Below, in pieces: positions 24,666 to 32,934 of a stretch of DNA of 64,000 nucleotides. Position 1 is the stretch's first letter. Every line of letters begins with the position of its first letter. A program made the translations under genes and the position numbers. Under the pieces are notes generated by a model. The model had not been told where the DNA came from. It searched no databases and was given only the letters and a program-made list of their open reading frames with translations. The stretch comes from Chloroflexota bacterium (GTDB lineage Bacteria > Chloroflexota > Dehalococcoidia > Tepidiformales > Tepidiformaceae), in the NCBI GenBank assembly GCA_016191435.1, contig JACPOQ010000051.1, positions 1 to 64,000 of the forward strand. The letters run 5' to 3'.

Positions 24666-25397
24666 TCACTTCGCATCGAAGTAGAGGTCGTTCTTCAGGA
24701 ACGGGTTCGGGTCCGCGCGCAGCCACTTCGGCCCGGCGTCGACCGGGATCTCGAAGTAGATCCACCCCTGCTTCTTGCCGCCGGGCGTCAGCGTGAAGAT
24801 GACATCGAGGTCCGGGCCAGGCCCTTCGACGAGGAAGGCGCGGTCGTACTCGCCGTCGTTGGTGGCGCGCAGCTTCCAGTCCGGCGACGACACCTCGGCC
24901 GTGCCCGAGTCCTCGACCACGACCTCGACGCCGTACCACTTCATCCCCGCCGCCGGCTTCGAGAACTGGTTCTTCGAAACGATGTTGTCGGCGGTCTGGA
25001 GGATGGTGACGCGCACTTTCTTGTTGGGGTTCCCGTCGGGCGCGATCTCGTCGGAAGCGTTGGCAGCGAAGGGCACATGCTTGTCGCCCTTGTTCGTGCC
25101 GACTTGTCCCGGTTTCGCGGCAGTCGCGCCATCATCGCCGCCGCCCGCCGCCGCCGAAATGGCCACCGCAATCACCACGATAACCGCGATGATCGCGGCA
25201 AACATCCCAATGCAACCGAAGAAGCCCCACTTGAAGATGCCGCCGGCCCCGGCGCCGCCTTTCACCTGCACGGTCGCCGACGTCCTCGCCACCATCGCCG
25301 CGCGCGCGCCCTCGTATTCGGTGTCGCTCAGCGTGCCTTTCGCGCGCAATTTGTCGAGCTCTTCGAGCTGTTTTTCGAGTTCCGTCTTCTTTGCCAT
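24666..25397 (-). CDS. SHOCT-domain membrane protein with DUF4352-like domain
   Basis: This 243-residue protein has an N-terminal SHOCT motif (LEKQLEELDKLRAKGTLSD, EYEGARAAMV), a short linker and one long transmembrane helix (about residues 55-83). An acidic linker leads to an extracytoplasmic immunoglobulin-like domain with KVRVTILQTADNIVS, WYGVEVVVEDSG and WIYFEIPVDAGPKWL, as in DUF4352 proteins. These are often surface or telokin-like lipoproteins of unknown function. ATG 25397 starts the SHOCT motif. It is divergent from the VOC gene across a gap containing a 10-G tract. Confidence 0.75.
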   Translation of the reverse strand: MAKKTELEKQLEELDKLRAKGTLSDTEYEGARAAMVARTSATVQVKGGAGAGGIFKWGFFGCIGMFAAIIAVIVVIAVAISAAAGGGDDGATAAKPGQVGTNKGDKHVPFAANASDEIAPDGNPNKKVRVTILQTADNIVSKNQFSKPAAGMKWYGVEVVVEDSGTAEVSSPDWKLRATNDGEYDRAFLVEGPGPDLDVIFTLTPGGKKQGWIYFEIPVDAGPKWLRADPNPFLKNDLYFDAK

Positions 25398-25492
25398 CCT
25401 GGTGTCACCTTCCTGGTATTGGAGCCAGAATGTGACGCCGAAGCTCGTCAGATGTTGACGGGTTCTCCGCCCTGGCCGCGTGCGCATTCTGC

Positions 25493-25502
25493 GGGGGGGG
25501 GG
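25493..25502. repeat. 10-base G homopolymer
   Basis: A run of ten G stands in the 210-bp divergent intergenic region between the SHOCT gene and the VOC gene. It is about 106 bp upstream of the VOC start and about 96 bp upstream of the SHOCT gene start. A reverse octamer-like array (CACACGCC units, 25523-25557) follows. Confidence 0.9.
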
Positions 25503-25607
25503 CGATTGCAACGATCTGCACGCTCCCACACGCCCACACGCCGGCACGCCCACACGCTTGAGACCCCCCACCCGGTGCGCTATCGTGCCTGCCAAAGAGG
25601 TACGCCC

Positions 25608-26387
25608 ATGTGGTTGCGGCTCCGCCAGATCGCCCTTGTCGCCCGCGAACTCGCGCCGATCGTCGATGACATGCGCGAGGTGCTCGGCCTCGAAGTCTGC
25701 TTCCGGGACCCGGGCGTCGGCTCGTTTGGGCTCGAAAACGCGCTCTTCCCGCTCGGCAACAACTTCATCGAGGTGGTCGCGCCCATCGAGGAGAACACGG
25801 CGGGGGGCCGCTACCTGGAGCGGCGCGGCGGCGACGGCGGCTACATGGTCATCACGCAGTGCGACGACCACGCGCCGCGGCGCAAGCGCGTCGAGGCGCT
25901 CGGTGTGCGCCTCGTGCACTCGTTCGACGTGCCGGGCAAGTTCCGCAACATGCAGATGCACCCCAAGGACACGGGCGGCTCCTTCTTCGAAATCGACGAG
26001 CAATTGGGCGAAGGCGCCCACGACCTCGATGGCCCGTGGCTGCCGGCCGGGGGCGCCGGGTGGAAGGCCGCGCAGCGGCTCGACCGGGTGCGCGAGATCG
26101 TCGCGGCCGAGATCCAGGCCGAGGGCGACCCGGCGAAGCTGGCCGCGCGCTGGGGCGAAATCGCCGAGCTCCCCGTCCGCGCGGACGCCAACGGCAACCC
26201 TTCGATCCAGCTGGACAACGCCCGCCTGCGCTTCGTGACCGCCACCGATGGCCGCGGCGAGGGCCTCGGCGCGCTCGACCTGCGCGTCACCGACCGCGAG
26301 GCCCTGCTCGCCGGCGCCAGAGCCCGGGGCGCGTACCGCAGCGACTCGCAGGTGTACGTCTGCGGCATGCGCATGAACCTTGTGTGA
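25608..26387 (+). CDS. VOC-superfamily (glyoxalase-like) protein
   Basis: This 259-residue protein has a vicinal-oxygen-chelate fold with an N-terminal complete unit (LRLRQIALVARELAPIVDDM, FGLENALFPLGNNFIEVVAP, DTGGSFFEIDEQLG) and a partial second unit (SIQLDNARLRFVTA). Metal ligands are plausible in IEVV and FFEID. The family includes dioxygenases, epimerases and resistance proteins; the substrate is unknown. AAAGAGG precedes ATG 25608. Confidence 0.72.
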   Translation: MWLRLRQIALVARELAPIVDDMREVLGLEVCFRDPGVGSFGLENALFPLGNNFIEVVAPIEENTAGGRYLERRGGDGGYMVITQCDDHAPRRKRVEALGVRLVHSFDVPGKFRNMQMHPKDTGGSFFEIDEQLGEGAHDLDGPWLPAGGAGWKAAQRLDRVREIVAAEIQAEGDPAKLAARWGEIAELPVRADANGNPSIQLDNARLRFVTATDGRGEGLGALDLRVTDREALLAGARARGAYRSDSQVYVCGMRMNLV

Positions 26388-26550
26388 GTGCTGAGTGCCG
26401 TGCGTCGGAACAGCGTGCGTAACGGAACCGCGTGCGTGAGCAAGCGGCCAGGCATGGACTCATGGCGGGCACATTCCGGGTACATGAATCAGCGGCCGTT
26501 AGGGTCACCGGCGCACCCGGCCACCCTTCGTGTTCTGCTATCCTCAAGAC

Positions 26551-26754
26551 ATGACCACGATCTCGGTCGAACTGGACGACGCCCTGTACGAGCGGTTGGC
26601 GGAGCAGGCGCGCGCGCAACAGTTGTCCGTGCCCGACTTCCTGGCACGCCTGGCCAAAGAATGGGTCGAACCCCGCCAGCTTTCGGATCCGGCCGCAAAG
26701 GCCGCCGAATATCTGCGGATGTACCCGACGGTTTTCGCGCGTCTCGCTGAGTGA
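26551..26754 (+). CDS. antitoxin-like protein of a degenerate toxin-antitoxin pair
   Basis: This 67-residue protein begins MTTISVELDDALYERLAEQA, a ribbon-helix-helix start, and has a C-terminal helix with YLRMYPTVFARLAE that could bind a toxin. Its stop codon overlaps the GTG start of the next gene, a Doc/Fic-type reading frame. The arrangement is that of a type II toxin-antitoxin operon. The antitoxin is intact although the toxin is not. Confidence 0.72.
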   Translation: MTTISVELDDALYERLAEQARAQQLSVPDFLARLAKEWVEPRQLSDPAAKAAEYLRMYPTVFARLAE

Positions 26755-27156
26755 CCACGACGTATCTCGATGTTGAATGGCTCGTGGACTTCCATGCCAA
26801 CCTGATGCCGGAGCAAGGTCGCACCGGGCACATTCTCGGAACCGAAGGCCTGGCCCGGCTTGAGGCCGCGTTGATGCGGCCGGCGATGGAGGCCTTCGGC
26901 CAGGAGTTGTATCCCACCCTCGCCGAAAGGCCGGCGTGCTGGTGCAGGGCATCACGGTCGCTCGTCCCTTCAGCGACGGCAACAAGCGCGCGGCGCTCGG
27001 CGCCCTGCTGGGGTTCCTCGATGAGAACGGTGTCCGGCCGGACACTGCCGAACCCGACGCCCCCTATGATTTCGTGATGGACGTGAGCGCCGGCGAGCTA
27101 CGCGAGCCGCGGAGATTGCCGAACAGATCACCGCGCTCTTTCATTTGGCGGAGTGA
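26751..27156 (+). pseudogene. frameshifted Doc/Fic-type toxin
   Basis: Three frames together encode a Doc-like protein: YLDVEWLVDFHANLMPEQG through ELYPTLAE in the first, AGVLVQGITVARPFSDGNKR and GALLGFLDENGV in the second, AAEIAEQITALFHLAE in the third. One base is missing at the AAA run near 26926 (four A would restore LAEKAGVLVQGI). Another is missing near 27106 (GG expected, giving REAAEIAEQ). The family motif H-P-F-x-D-G-N-K-R reads R-P-F-S-D-G-N-K-R, so the key histidine is also replaced. Inactive toxin is likely, unless the indels are sequence errors. Confidence 0.78.
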
Positions 27157-27197
27157 CACTGCCCCGGCCGGTGTAACATCCGCGCCGGAGGTGCGAG

Positions 27198-27969
27198 ATG
27201 GCCCACATCGCGCCTGCGGATGCCACCGTCGATCGCCTTGTCGCCGAGCTCGAAGAGCACGGGTTCGCCATCGTCGAAGGCGTGCTGAGCGCGGACGAAG
27301 TGCGCGCGAAGCGGGAGGACCTGGTCGACGTCTTCGCCGCCACGCCGACCGGCCGCAACAGCTTCGAAGGCTTCTCCACGCAGCGCATCTACGCGCTTTT
27401 CGCGAAGACACGCGCGTTCGATGAGCCGGCGACCCACCCGCTCGTCCTTGGGACCCTCGACCGCGTGCTTGGCAGCTACCAGCTGAGCGCGCCCGTGGGC
27501 ATCAGCATCGGCCCCGGCGAGCAGGCGCAGGTGCTCCACCGCGATGACGGGTCTACCCGGTGGCGATGCCGCACCCGCAGATGGTGGTGAACACCATGTG
27601 GGCGCTCGACGACTTCACCGAAGAGAACGGGCCACGTGCGTGGTGCCCGGGAGCCACACGTGGGTCGACCGCCGCCCGGACGAGGAGACGCCGACCGTGA
27701 AGGCCGTCATGCCGGCCGGCTCGGTGATGTTCTTCCTCGGGAGCGTGTTCCACGGCGGTGGCGCGAACCAGACGCAGCGCTCCCGCTGCGGCGTCATCCT
27801 CGAATATTGCGTCGGCTGGGTGCGGCCGCAGGAAAATCACTTCCTCGGCGTGCCGAAGGCGATCGTCCGCGAACTGCCGGTGCGGCTGCAGGAACTCCTT
27901 GGGTACAACGTCCACGGCTTGCTGGGCAACGTCGACGGCCGCCATCCGCGCAAGTACCTGGCCGATTAG
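27198..27969 (+). pseudogene. phytanoyl-CoA dioxygenase-family protein, frameshifted twice
   Basis: The frame starts MAHIAPADATVDRLVAELEE with GGAGGTGCGAG before the ATG, and contains SIGPGEQAQVLHRDDG with the iron ligands His and Asp. The expected continuation VYPVAMPHPQMVVNTMWALD is in another frame, and ATCVVPGSHTWVDRRPDEE to the end is in the third. One missing G at the GGG of 27549-27551 and another at 27629-27631 explain both shifts. The full protein would be an Fe(II)/2-oxoglutarate oxygenase of about 258 residues. Both lesions are in G runs, so sequencing error is as likely as decay. Confidence 0.8.
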
Positions 27970-28104
27970 GGCCGTTGGCCATTGGCGGATCGGCGCGGCT
28001 TCGACCGCCGGAGCGCACGGATCCAATGGCTCGCCGTGTGCCACGCCGATCGTTCGAGCTGGCCGCTTTCTGGCCAACGGCCAATGGCCAACGCCCAATG
28101 GCCC
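27969..28104. repeat. composite heptamer element (GGCCAAY arrays)
   Basis: A left array GGCCGTTGGCCATTGGCGG (27969-27988) and a right array of GGCCAAC/GGCCAAT/GCCCAAT units with period 7 (28071-28104) flank a core of about 80 bp. Read on the minus strand, the core starts TTGGCCAGAAAGCGGCCAG, matching the GCCAGAAAGC motif of the elements at 41050 and 52521. The right array ends exactly at the stop codon of the ABC-F gene. Confidence 0.75.
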
Positions 28105-29679
28105 CTACGAGCGCTGTAGGTCCATCAGCTCGCGCACGCCGGTGTCCTTCACTTCGTAGACGTGCGTGGCGACGCCCTCGACGATGCCCGGGTCGTGGCT
28201 GGCGCAGAGGATCGTGCCTTCGTAGCCCTGGAGCGCTTCGATCAGCTTGCGGCGCGTGGTCTTGTCCAGGTGGTTGGTGGGCTCATCGAGCAGCAGCACG
28301 TTCGCCGGCTGGATCAGGAATTTCGCCAGCGCGACGCGGCTGCGCTCGCCCCCCGAAAGCACGCGGATGGGCTTGAACACGTCATCGCCGCGGAAGAGGA
28401 ACTGGCCCAGCACGGTCCGCAGCTTTTCGTCGACCTGGTTCCCGGCGACCGAGCGCACCTCATCAAGCACGGTGCGCTCGGGGTCCAGCGCTTCGTCCTG
28501 GTGTTGGTCGTAGTAGCCGGGGCGGGCGCGCTCGGCCCATTCGAGGGCGCCTTCGGTGGGGGGGAAGTGGCCGGCGGCGATGCGCAGGAGGGTGCTCTTG
28601 CCGCTGCCGTTCGGGCCGATGAGCGCGACCTTCTGGCCGCGTTCGATGTGCATGCTCACATCGAGCAGCACCAGGTGGTCGCCGAAGGCGTGGCCGACGT
28701 GCTTGATCATCAGCACATCGCGCTCGGTGCGGCCGGCGGTGTTGAGCTGGAAGTGGACCTCCGCGTCCTTGCGCGTGCGCTGGACACGCTCGACCTTCGC
28801 GAGCTGCTTTTCGCGGCTGTGCACCACGCTCGCCTTGGTCGCCTTCGCGCCGAAACGCTCGATGAAGCGCTCCTGCCTGGCCAACTCGCGCTCCTGGCGC
28901 GAAGCAGCGCGGTCCTGCGCCTGCAGCCGCTCCGCCTTCTGCCGCTGGTACTCGCTGTAGTTGCCGAAGTACACATCGACCCGCTTGTCGCGCAGGTCAA
29001 GGATGCGGTTCGCAACCTTATCGAGGAACTCGCCATCGTGCGTGACGATGAGCACCGTGCCCTCGTAGGTCTGGAGCTCGTCCGCGAGCCAGTCGCGCGT
29101 CTTCCTGTCCAGGTGGTTCGTGGGCTCGTCGAGCAACACGTTTTCGGGACGGCGAACGAGCACCTTCGCGAGCGCGATGCGCATCTGCCAGCCGCCGGAG
29201 AAGTCACCGCAGCGCTTGTGCGTGTCGTTCGGGAGGTCGAAACCGAGCCCGTCCAACACGCGGCCGATGCGAGCTTCGATGCGGTAGCCGTCCATGTGGT
29301 CGAACTGCTCGAAGAGGCCGGCCTGCTCCTCGATGAGGGCGTCGAGGTCGCCTTCGCCGCGTTCAATATGACTCGCGACATCGGCAAGGCGGCGTTCGAT
29401 CGCATGTGCTTCCGGGAAGGCGAGCCAGAGCTCGTCCGCGAGGGTCAGGGCGTCGACGAGGCCCGCCTCCTGGCGCAGGTAGCCGAGCGCGCCGCCGCGG
29501 TGACCGCAAGCGCCCTCATCGGCCTTCTGGTCGCCCGCGAGCAGGCGGAGGATGGTCGACTTGCCGCCGCCGTTGGGCCCGACGAGGCCCACGCGGTCGC
29601 CATCGCCAATGGAGAAGGTGACGTTTTCGAGCACATCATTCGGCCCGAACGATTTCGAGAGGTTTTCGGCAAAGAGCAT
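28105..29679 (-). CDS. ABC-F family ATPase
   Basis: This 524-residue soluble protein has two ABC domains and no membrane segment. Domain 1 has GLVGPNGGGKSTILRLL, FSGGWQMRIALAKVL and NVLLDEPTNHLD. Domain 2 has ALIGPNGSGKSTLLRIA, LSGGERSRVALAKFL and NVLLLDEPTNHLD. The linker is rich in Arg, Glu and Gln (about residues 235-310). ABC-F proteins act on ribosomes as translation factors or in antibiotic protection. The general architecture is like Uup/EttA-type housekeeping factors, but the subfamily cannot be fixed. ATG 29679 begins the canonical MLFAENLSKSFG. Confidence 0.88.
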   Translation of the reverse strand: MLFAENLSKSFGPNDVLENVTFSIGDGDRVGLVGPNGGGKSTILRLLAGDQKADEGACGHRGGALGYLRQEAGLVDALTLADELWLAFPEAHAIERRLADVASHIERGEGDLDALIEEQAGLFEQFDHMDGYRIEARIGRVLDGLGFDLPNDTHKRCGDFSGGWQMRIALAKVLVRRPENVLLDEPTNHLDRKTRDWLADELQTYEGTVLIVTHDGEFLDKVANRILDLRDKRVDVYFGNYSEYQRQKAERLQAQDRAASRQERELARQERFIERFGAKATKASVVHSREKQLAKVERVQRTRKDAEVHFQLNTAGRTERDVLMIKHVGHAFGDHLVLLDVSMHIERGQKVALIGPNGSGKSTLLRIAAGHFPPTEGALEWAERARPGYYDQHQDEALDPERTVLDEVRSVAGNQVDEKLRTVLGQFLFRGDDVFKPIRVLSGGERSRVALAKFLIQPANVLLLDEPTNHLDKTTRRKLIEALQGYEGTILCASHDPGIVEGVATHVYEVKDTGVRELMDLQRS

Positions 29680-29808
29680 GGTGGAAACGCGCGGGAGCCG
29701 CCGGCCAGCGGCCAGCGCCATCAACCACGTGCTTCGAGCGTAGCAGACGGGTGCGTTATGGAACGAGAAGGCGGGAGGCGCGAGGCCCGTGTCCTGGCGC
29801 CCCGTGCA

Positions 29809-31143
29809 CTACCCCACGCCGTAGAGCCGCTTCGCATCCGCGCGCAGCTCCGCGCGGAAGTCCGGGTGGGCGATGGCGATGAGCTCGTTGCAGCGTTCGC
29901 GCAGGGACTTGCCGCGGAGGCGGGCAATGCCCTGTTCGGTGACCACGAAATCCACGTAACCGCGATGCACCGTGATTGCCGTGCCGGGCGTGTGCCCGCC
30001 GATGATGCGCGGCTGGCGCGTGCCCGCCACGAGCGACGACGAGGGCAGCACAATCACACTGCCGCCGGCGGCGGTGGAGCTGGCGATCGCGAATACGGCC
30101 TGGCCGCCGGTGCCGCTGAATATCGCGGGCCCCATCGTCTCGCTCGCGACGTTCCCCGTGATGTCGACGGCGAGCGCGTTGTTGACGGCGATGAAGTTCT
30201 CAATCTGCAGCAGGTTGCGGAGGTCGTCAGTGTGGTCGAAGTCGTAGAACTCGAACGCGGGGTTCTCGTCCATGTACGCGATTTCGGCCTTCGTGAGCTG
30301 GGCCGCGGCGCTGGCGACCACCTTGCCGGGGTGGAGGGCTTTCTTCGCGCCCGTGATCACGCCCTGTTCGATGAGGTCCGGGATGCCGCCGGGCAGCAGC
30401 TCGGTATGCACGCCGAGTTCGCGGCGCTCGCCGAGGAACACCGGCAGCGCCGCCGAGACATCGCCGATGCCGAACTGCACGGTCGCGCCGTCGTAAACGA
30501 TCTCGGATGCGACGAGCGTGCAGATGATCTGAGCGGCCAGCTCCGTCTCCTCGGAGCGCGGCGGGATCGGCTGCGGCGGCGGCGTGAGCGTGAACTCCGC
30601 GAGGCGCGTGAACTTCGAGATGTGCACGCGGTTCTGCCCGCCCGTGCGGATGAAATCCGGGTGCACTTCGCCCACGAGCGTGCGGGCGTGCGCGGCCATG
30701 GTCGGGCTGAAGAACACGTTCGCGCCGTATGAGCACCAGCCGTCGTCATCGGGCGCGCTAATCGGCAGGAGCGCGACATCGATGCCGCCGCCGGCGTCCA
30801 TCCCCGGGGGCACCGTGTTTTCGCGCCATTGGGCGATGGGCACGTAGTCGTAGCGCCCTTCGCGCACGGCGGGACGGTCCAGGGGACTTGCATAGAAGTT
30901 GACGATGCGGAACGAATCGAGGACCTCCGGGCGGTCCCAGCTCAGCGGGTTGAGGAAGCCGAGGATGGTCACGTCGCGGAGCTCGCCCACGCGAGCGGCC
31001 AGCGCCCCGCACAGCTGCACGGCGACCGAGGTCCAGCCGCCAGTCCAGACGGTGTCGCCGCTCTTCACCACGGCGACTGCCTCTTCGGGCGTGCCCAGCA
31101 GGGACGCGTACTTCTCGCGCCAGTTCGCTGCCTCACGTGGCAT
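29809..31143 (-). CDS. acetyl-CoA hydrolase/4-hydroxybutyrate CoA-transferase family protein
   Basis: This 444-residue family I CoA-transferase has SGDTVWTGGWTSVAVQL at the N-terminus, VQFGIGDVSAALPVFLG, and the catalytic glutamate in LGVHTELLPGGIPDL (about residue 247). The C-terminal part has GTGGQAVFAIASSTAAGGS, GGHTPGTAITVHRGYVDFVV and EQGIARLRGKSLRERC. It moves CoA between short-chain acids and acetyl-CoA. ATG 31143 is chosen because the next possible start is inside the octamer repeat upstream. Confidence 0.85.
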   Translation of the reverse strand: MPREAANWREKYASLLGTPEEAVAVVKSGDTVWTGGWTSVAVQLCGALAARVGELRDVTILGFLNPLSWDRPEVLDSFRIVNFYASPLDRPAVREGRYDYVPIAQWRENTVPPGMDAGGGIDVALLPISAPDDDGWCSYGANVFFSPTMAAHARTLVGEVHPDFIRTGGQNRVHISKFTRLAEFTLTPPPQPIPPRSEETELAAQIICTLVASEIVYDGATVQFGIGDVSAALPVFLGERRELGVHTELLPGGIPDLIEQGVITGAKKALHPGKVVASAAAQLTKAEIAYMDENPAFEFYDFDHTDDLRNLLQIENFIAVNNALAVDITGNVASETMGPAIFSGTGGQAVFAIASSTAAGGSVIVLPSSSLVAGTRQPRIIGGHTPGTAITVHRGYVDFVVTEQGIARLRGKSLRERCNELIAIAHPDFRAELRADAKRLYGVG

Positions 31144-31182
31144 GGCATTGCTCCCGTTGCGTGGATGGCGGGAAGGATACAG

Positions 31183-31300
31183 CGTGTCGGCGTGTCGGCG
31201 TGTCGGCGTGTCGGCGTGTGGGCGTGCGGGAACGTGGGCGTAGATCCACGCGGGCAACGGCACGCCCACACCCCCTTACCCCCATACCGCGAGCGCGGTA
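31183..31300. repeat. paired octamer arrays (GTGTCGGC type)
   Basis: Four perfect tandem copies of GTGTCGGC plus variants (31183-31240) face a reverse-oriented arm (CACGCCCACACCCCCTTACCCCCATACC, split, 31258-31300) across a short spacer. It occupies the gap between the divergently transcribed CoA-transferase and beta-glucosidase genes, so it lies in both control regions. Confidence 0.8.
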
Positions 31301-31330
31301 GAGTTCGCGCACTCCGAAAAGGGGGCGCAT

Positions 31331-32671
31331 GTGCCACTCACCTTCCCCGACGGCTTCCAGTGGGGCGCCGCTACCGCCGCCTACCAGATTGAGGGCGCCG
31401 TCCAGGAGGACGACCGCGGACTCTCCATCTGGGACACGTTCTGCCGCCAGCCCGCCCGCATCCAGGACGGCGATACCGGCGACATCGCCTGCGACCACTA
31501 CCACCGCATGGAAGAGGATGTCGCGCTCATGGCCGAGCTCGGGCTGCAGACCTACCGGTTCTCGGTCGCGTGGTCCCGCGTGCTGCCGTTCGGGAAGGGT
31601 GCCGTCAACCTCAAGGGCCTCGACTTTTACGACCGGCTCGTCGATGCGCTGCTGGCGCGCGGCATCCAGCCCGCGCTGACGCTCTACCACTGGGACCTGC
31701 CGCAATCGTTGCAGGACCTCGGGGGGTGGGCGAACCGCGACACCGCCGATTACTTCGCCGAATACGCCGCGCTCATGTACGACAAGCTCGGCGACCGCGT
31801 GACGCGCTGGATCACGCTCAACGAGCCCATCATCTTCACGACGTTCGGGCACCGCACGGGCGTCATGGCGCCGGGCATCCGCGACCTGGGGATTACGGCG
31901 AAGGCGGTACACCACGCGATGCTCGCGCACGGCAAAGCGGTGCAGGCGTTCCGCGGAAGCGGCCGCGCGGGCGAAATCGGGATCACCAACGCCAACACCT
32001 CGTTCGAGCCGGCCGACGACACTCCGGAGACCGCCCATGCGGTCGAGCTGGCCCGCGATTTCGATAGCCGCCTGTTCCACGGTCCGGTTTACGGCAGGGG
32101 CTACCCCATCTCGGTGCTGCGCTACTATGAATCGAAGGACGCGCCGTTCCCCATCTGGCCGGGCGACATGGAGACCATCGCCGCGCCCACCGACTTCCTC
32201 GGCGTGAACCTCTATTCGCGCAGTCTCATCGCCGCCGACCCGGGCCGCGGGACGGGCTACCGGCTGGCCCCGCCGACGCTGCCGCTGTTGCCGATGGGCT
32301 ACGAGATGGCGCCGCACGCGCTCGGCGATTTCGTGCGGTGGGTTTCGAACGAGTACGGCCGCCCGAAGATCTACATCACCGAGAACGGCGTCTGCGACAA
32401 CACCGAACCCGATGCCACGGGCGCCGTCAACGATACCGTGCGCATGGACCTGCTGCAGGGCTTCCTCCGCGGGCTCCACGGCGCAATCGCGGACGGCGCG
32501 GACGTGCGCGCCTACTATCTCTGGTCGCTGATGGACAACTTCGAGTGGGCGTTCGGCTACAGCAAGCGCTTCGGCATCGTCCACATGGATTTCGAAACCC
32601 TTGCCCGCACGCCCAAGGCGAGTGCCCGCATGTACAGCGAAATCATCCGGCGCAACGGCATGGAGGCGTAG
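31331..32671 (+). CDS. beta-glucosidase, glycoside hydrolase family 1
   Basis: This 446-residue GH1 enzyme hydrolyses beta-linked glucosides or related disaccharides in the cytoplasm (no signal peptide). It begins FPDGFQWGAATAAYQIEGAV. The acid/base glutamate is Glu165 in WITLNEP and the nucleophile is Glu351 in IYITENGVCDN. YRFSVAWSRVLPFGKG, ALTLYHWDLPQSLQD and YYLWSLMDNFEWAFGY are all family hallmarks. The start is GTG 31331; an ATG two bases earlier is out of frame. Neighbours do not suggest a sugar operon. Confidence 0.92.
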   Translation: MPLTFPDGFQWGAATAAYQIEGAVQEDDRGLSIWDTFCRQPARIQDGDTGDIACDHYHRMEEDVALMAELGLQTYRFSVAWSRVLPFGKGAVNLKGLDFYDRLVDALLARGIQPALTLYHWDLPQSLQDLGGWANRDTADYFAEYAALMYDKLGDRVTRWITLNEPIIFTTFGHRTGVMAPGIRDLGITAKAVHHAMLAHGKAVQAFRGSGRAGEIGITNANTSFEPADDTPETAHAVELARDFDSRLFHGPVYGRGYPISVLRYYESKDAPFPIWPGDMETIAAPTDFLGVNLYSRSLIAADPGRGTGYRLAPPTLPLLPMGYEMAPHALGDFVRWVSNEYGRPKIYITENGVCDNTEPDATGAVNDTVRMDLLQGFLRGLHGAIADGADVRAYYLWSLMDNFEWAFGYSKRFGIVHMDFETLARTPKASARMYSEIIRRNGMEA

Positions 32672-32710
32672 GGCGAGGCGCCGGGCCACAGGGGACATGG
32701 TGACCGGCAG

Positions 32711-32875
32711 CGCCAGATTTTGAGCTCGTTGTCCGGGAGCTGCACCGCGAAGCGGCCCGCCGGAGAGGCAACGGCGAGCGCGGCGCGGAGGTCGCGTTCG
32801 AAATCGGTGAGCCGGGGGCCGAACAGGTGCGGCGCCGGCGAACAGGGTCGCGTCCCAGGTCCAGTCGGTGGTCAC
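32711..32875 (-). pseudogene. internally deleted remnant of a SAM-dependent methyltransferase
   Basis: The minus strand from GTG 32875 reads TTDWTWDATLFAGAAP, the start typical of one class I methyltransferase group. After one frame change it reads LFGPRLTDFERDLRAALAVA and AVQLPDNELKIWR, the usual end of the same group. The catalytic middle (about 200 residues) is missing, so an internal deletion fused the ends. The family match is from memory. No other gene is visible in 32672-32934. Confidence 0.5.
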
Positions 32876-32934
32876 GCGCGAAGGGTAGCCGGCGCCGGCG
32901 GGACGCAACCGCCATCGCCGCGGGCGGGCAGCCG

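Noticed and set aside
28162..30732. Very long open frame (over 850 codons) on the plus strand opposite the ABC-F and CoA-transferase genes
   Set aside because: It spans two unrelated genes and the gap between them, has no domain, and follows from codon bias in GC-rich DNA. The minus-strand genes have clear family motifs.
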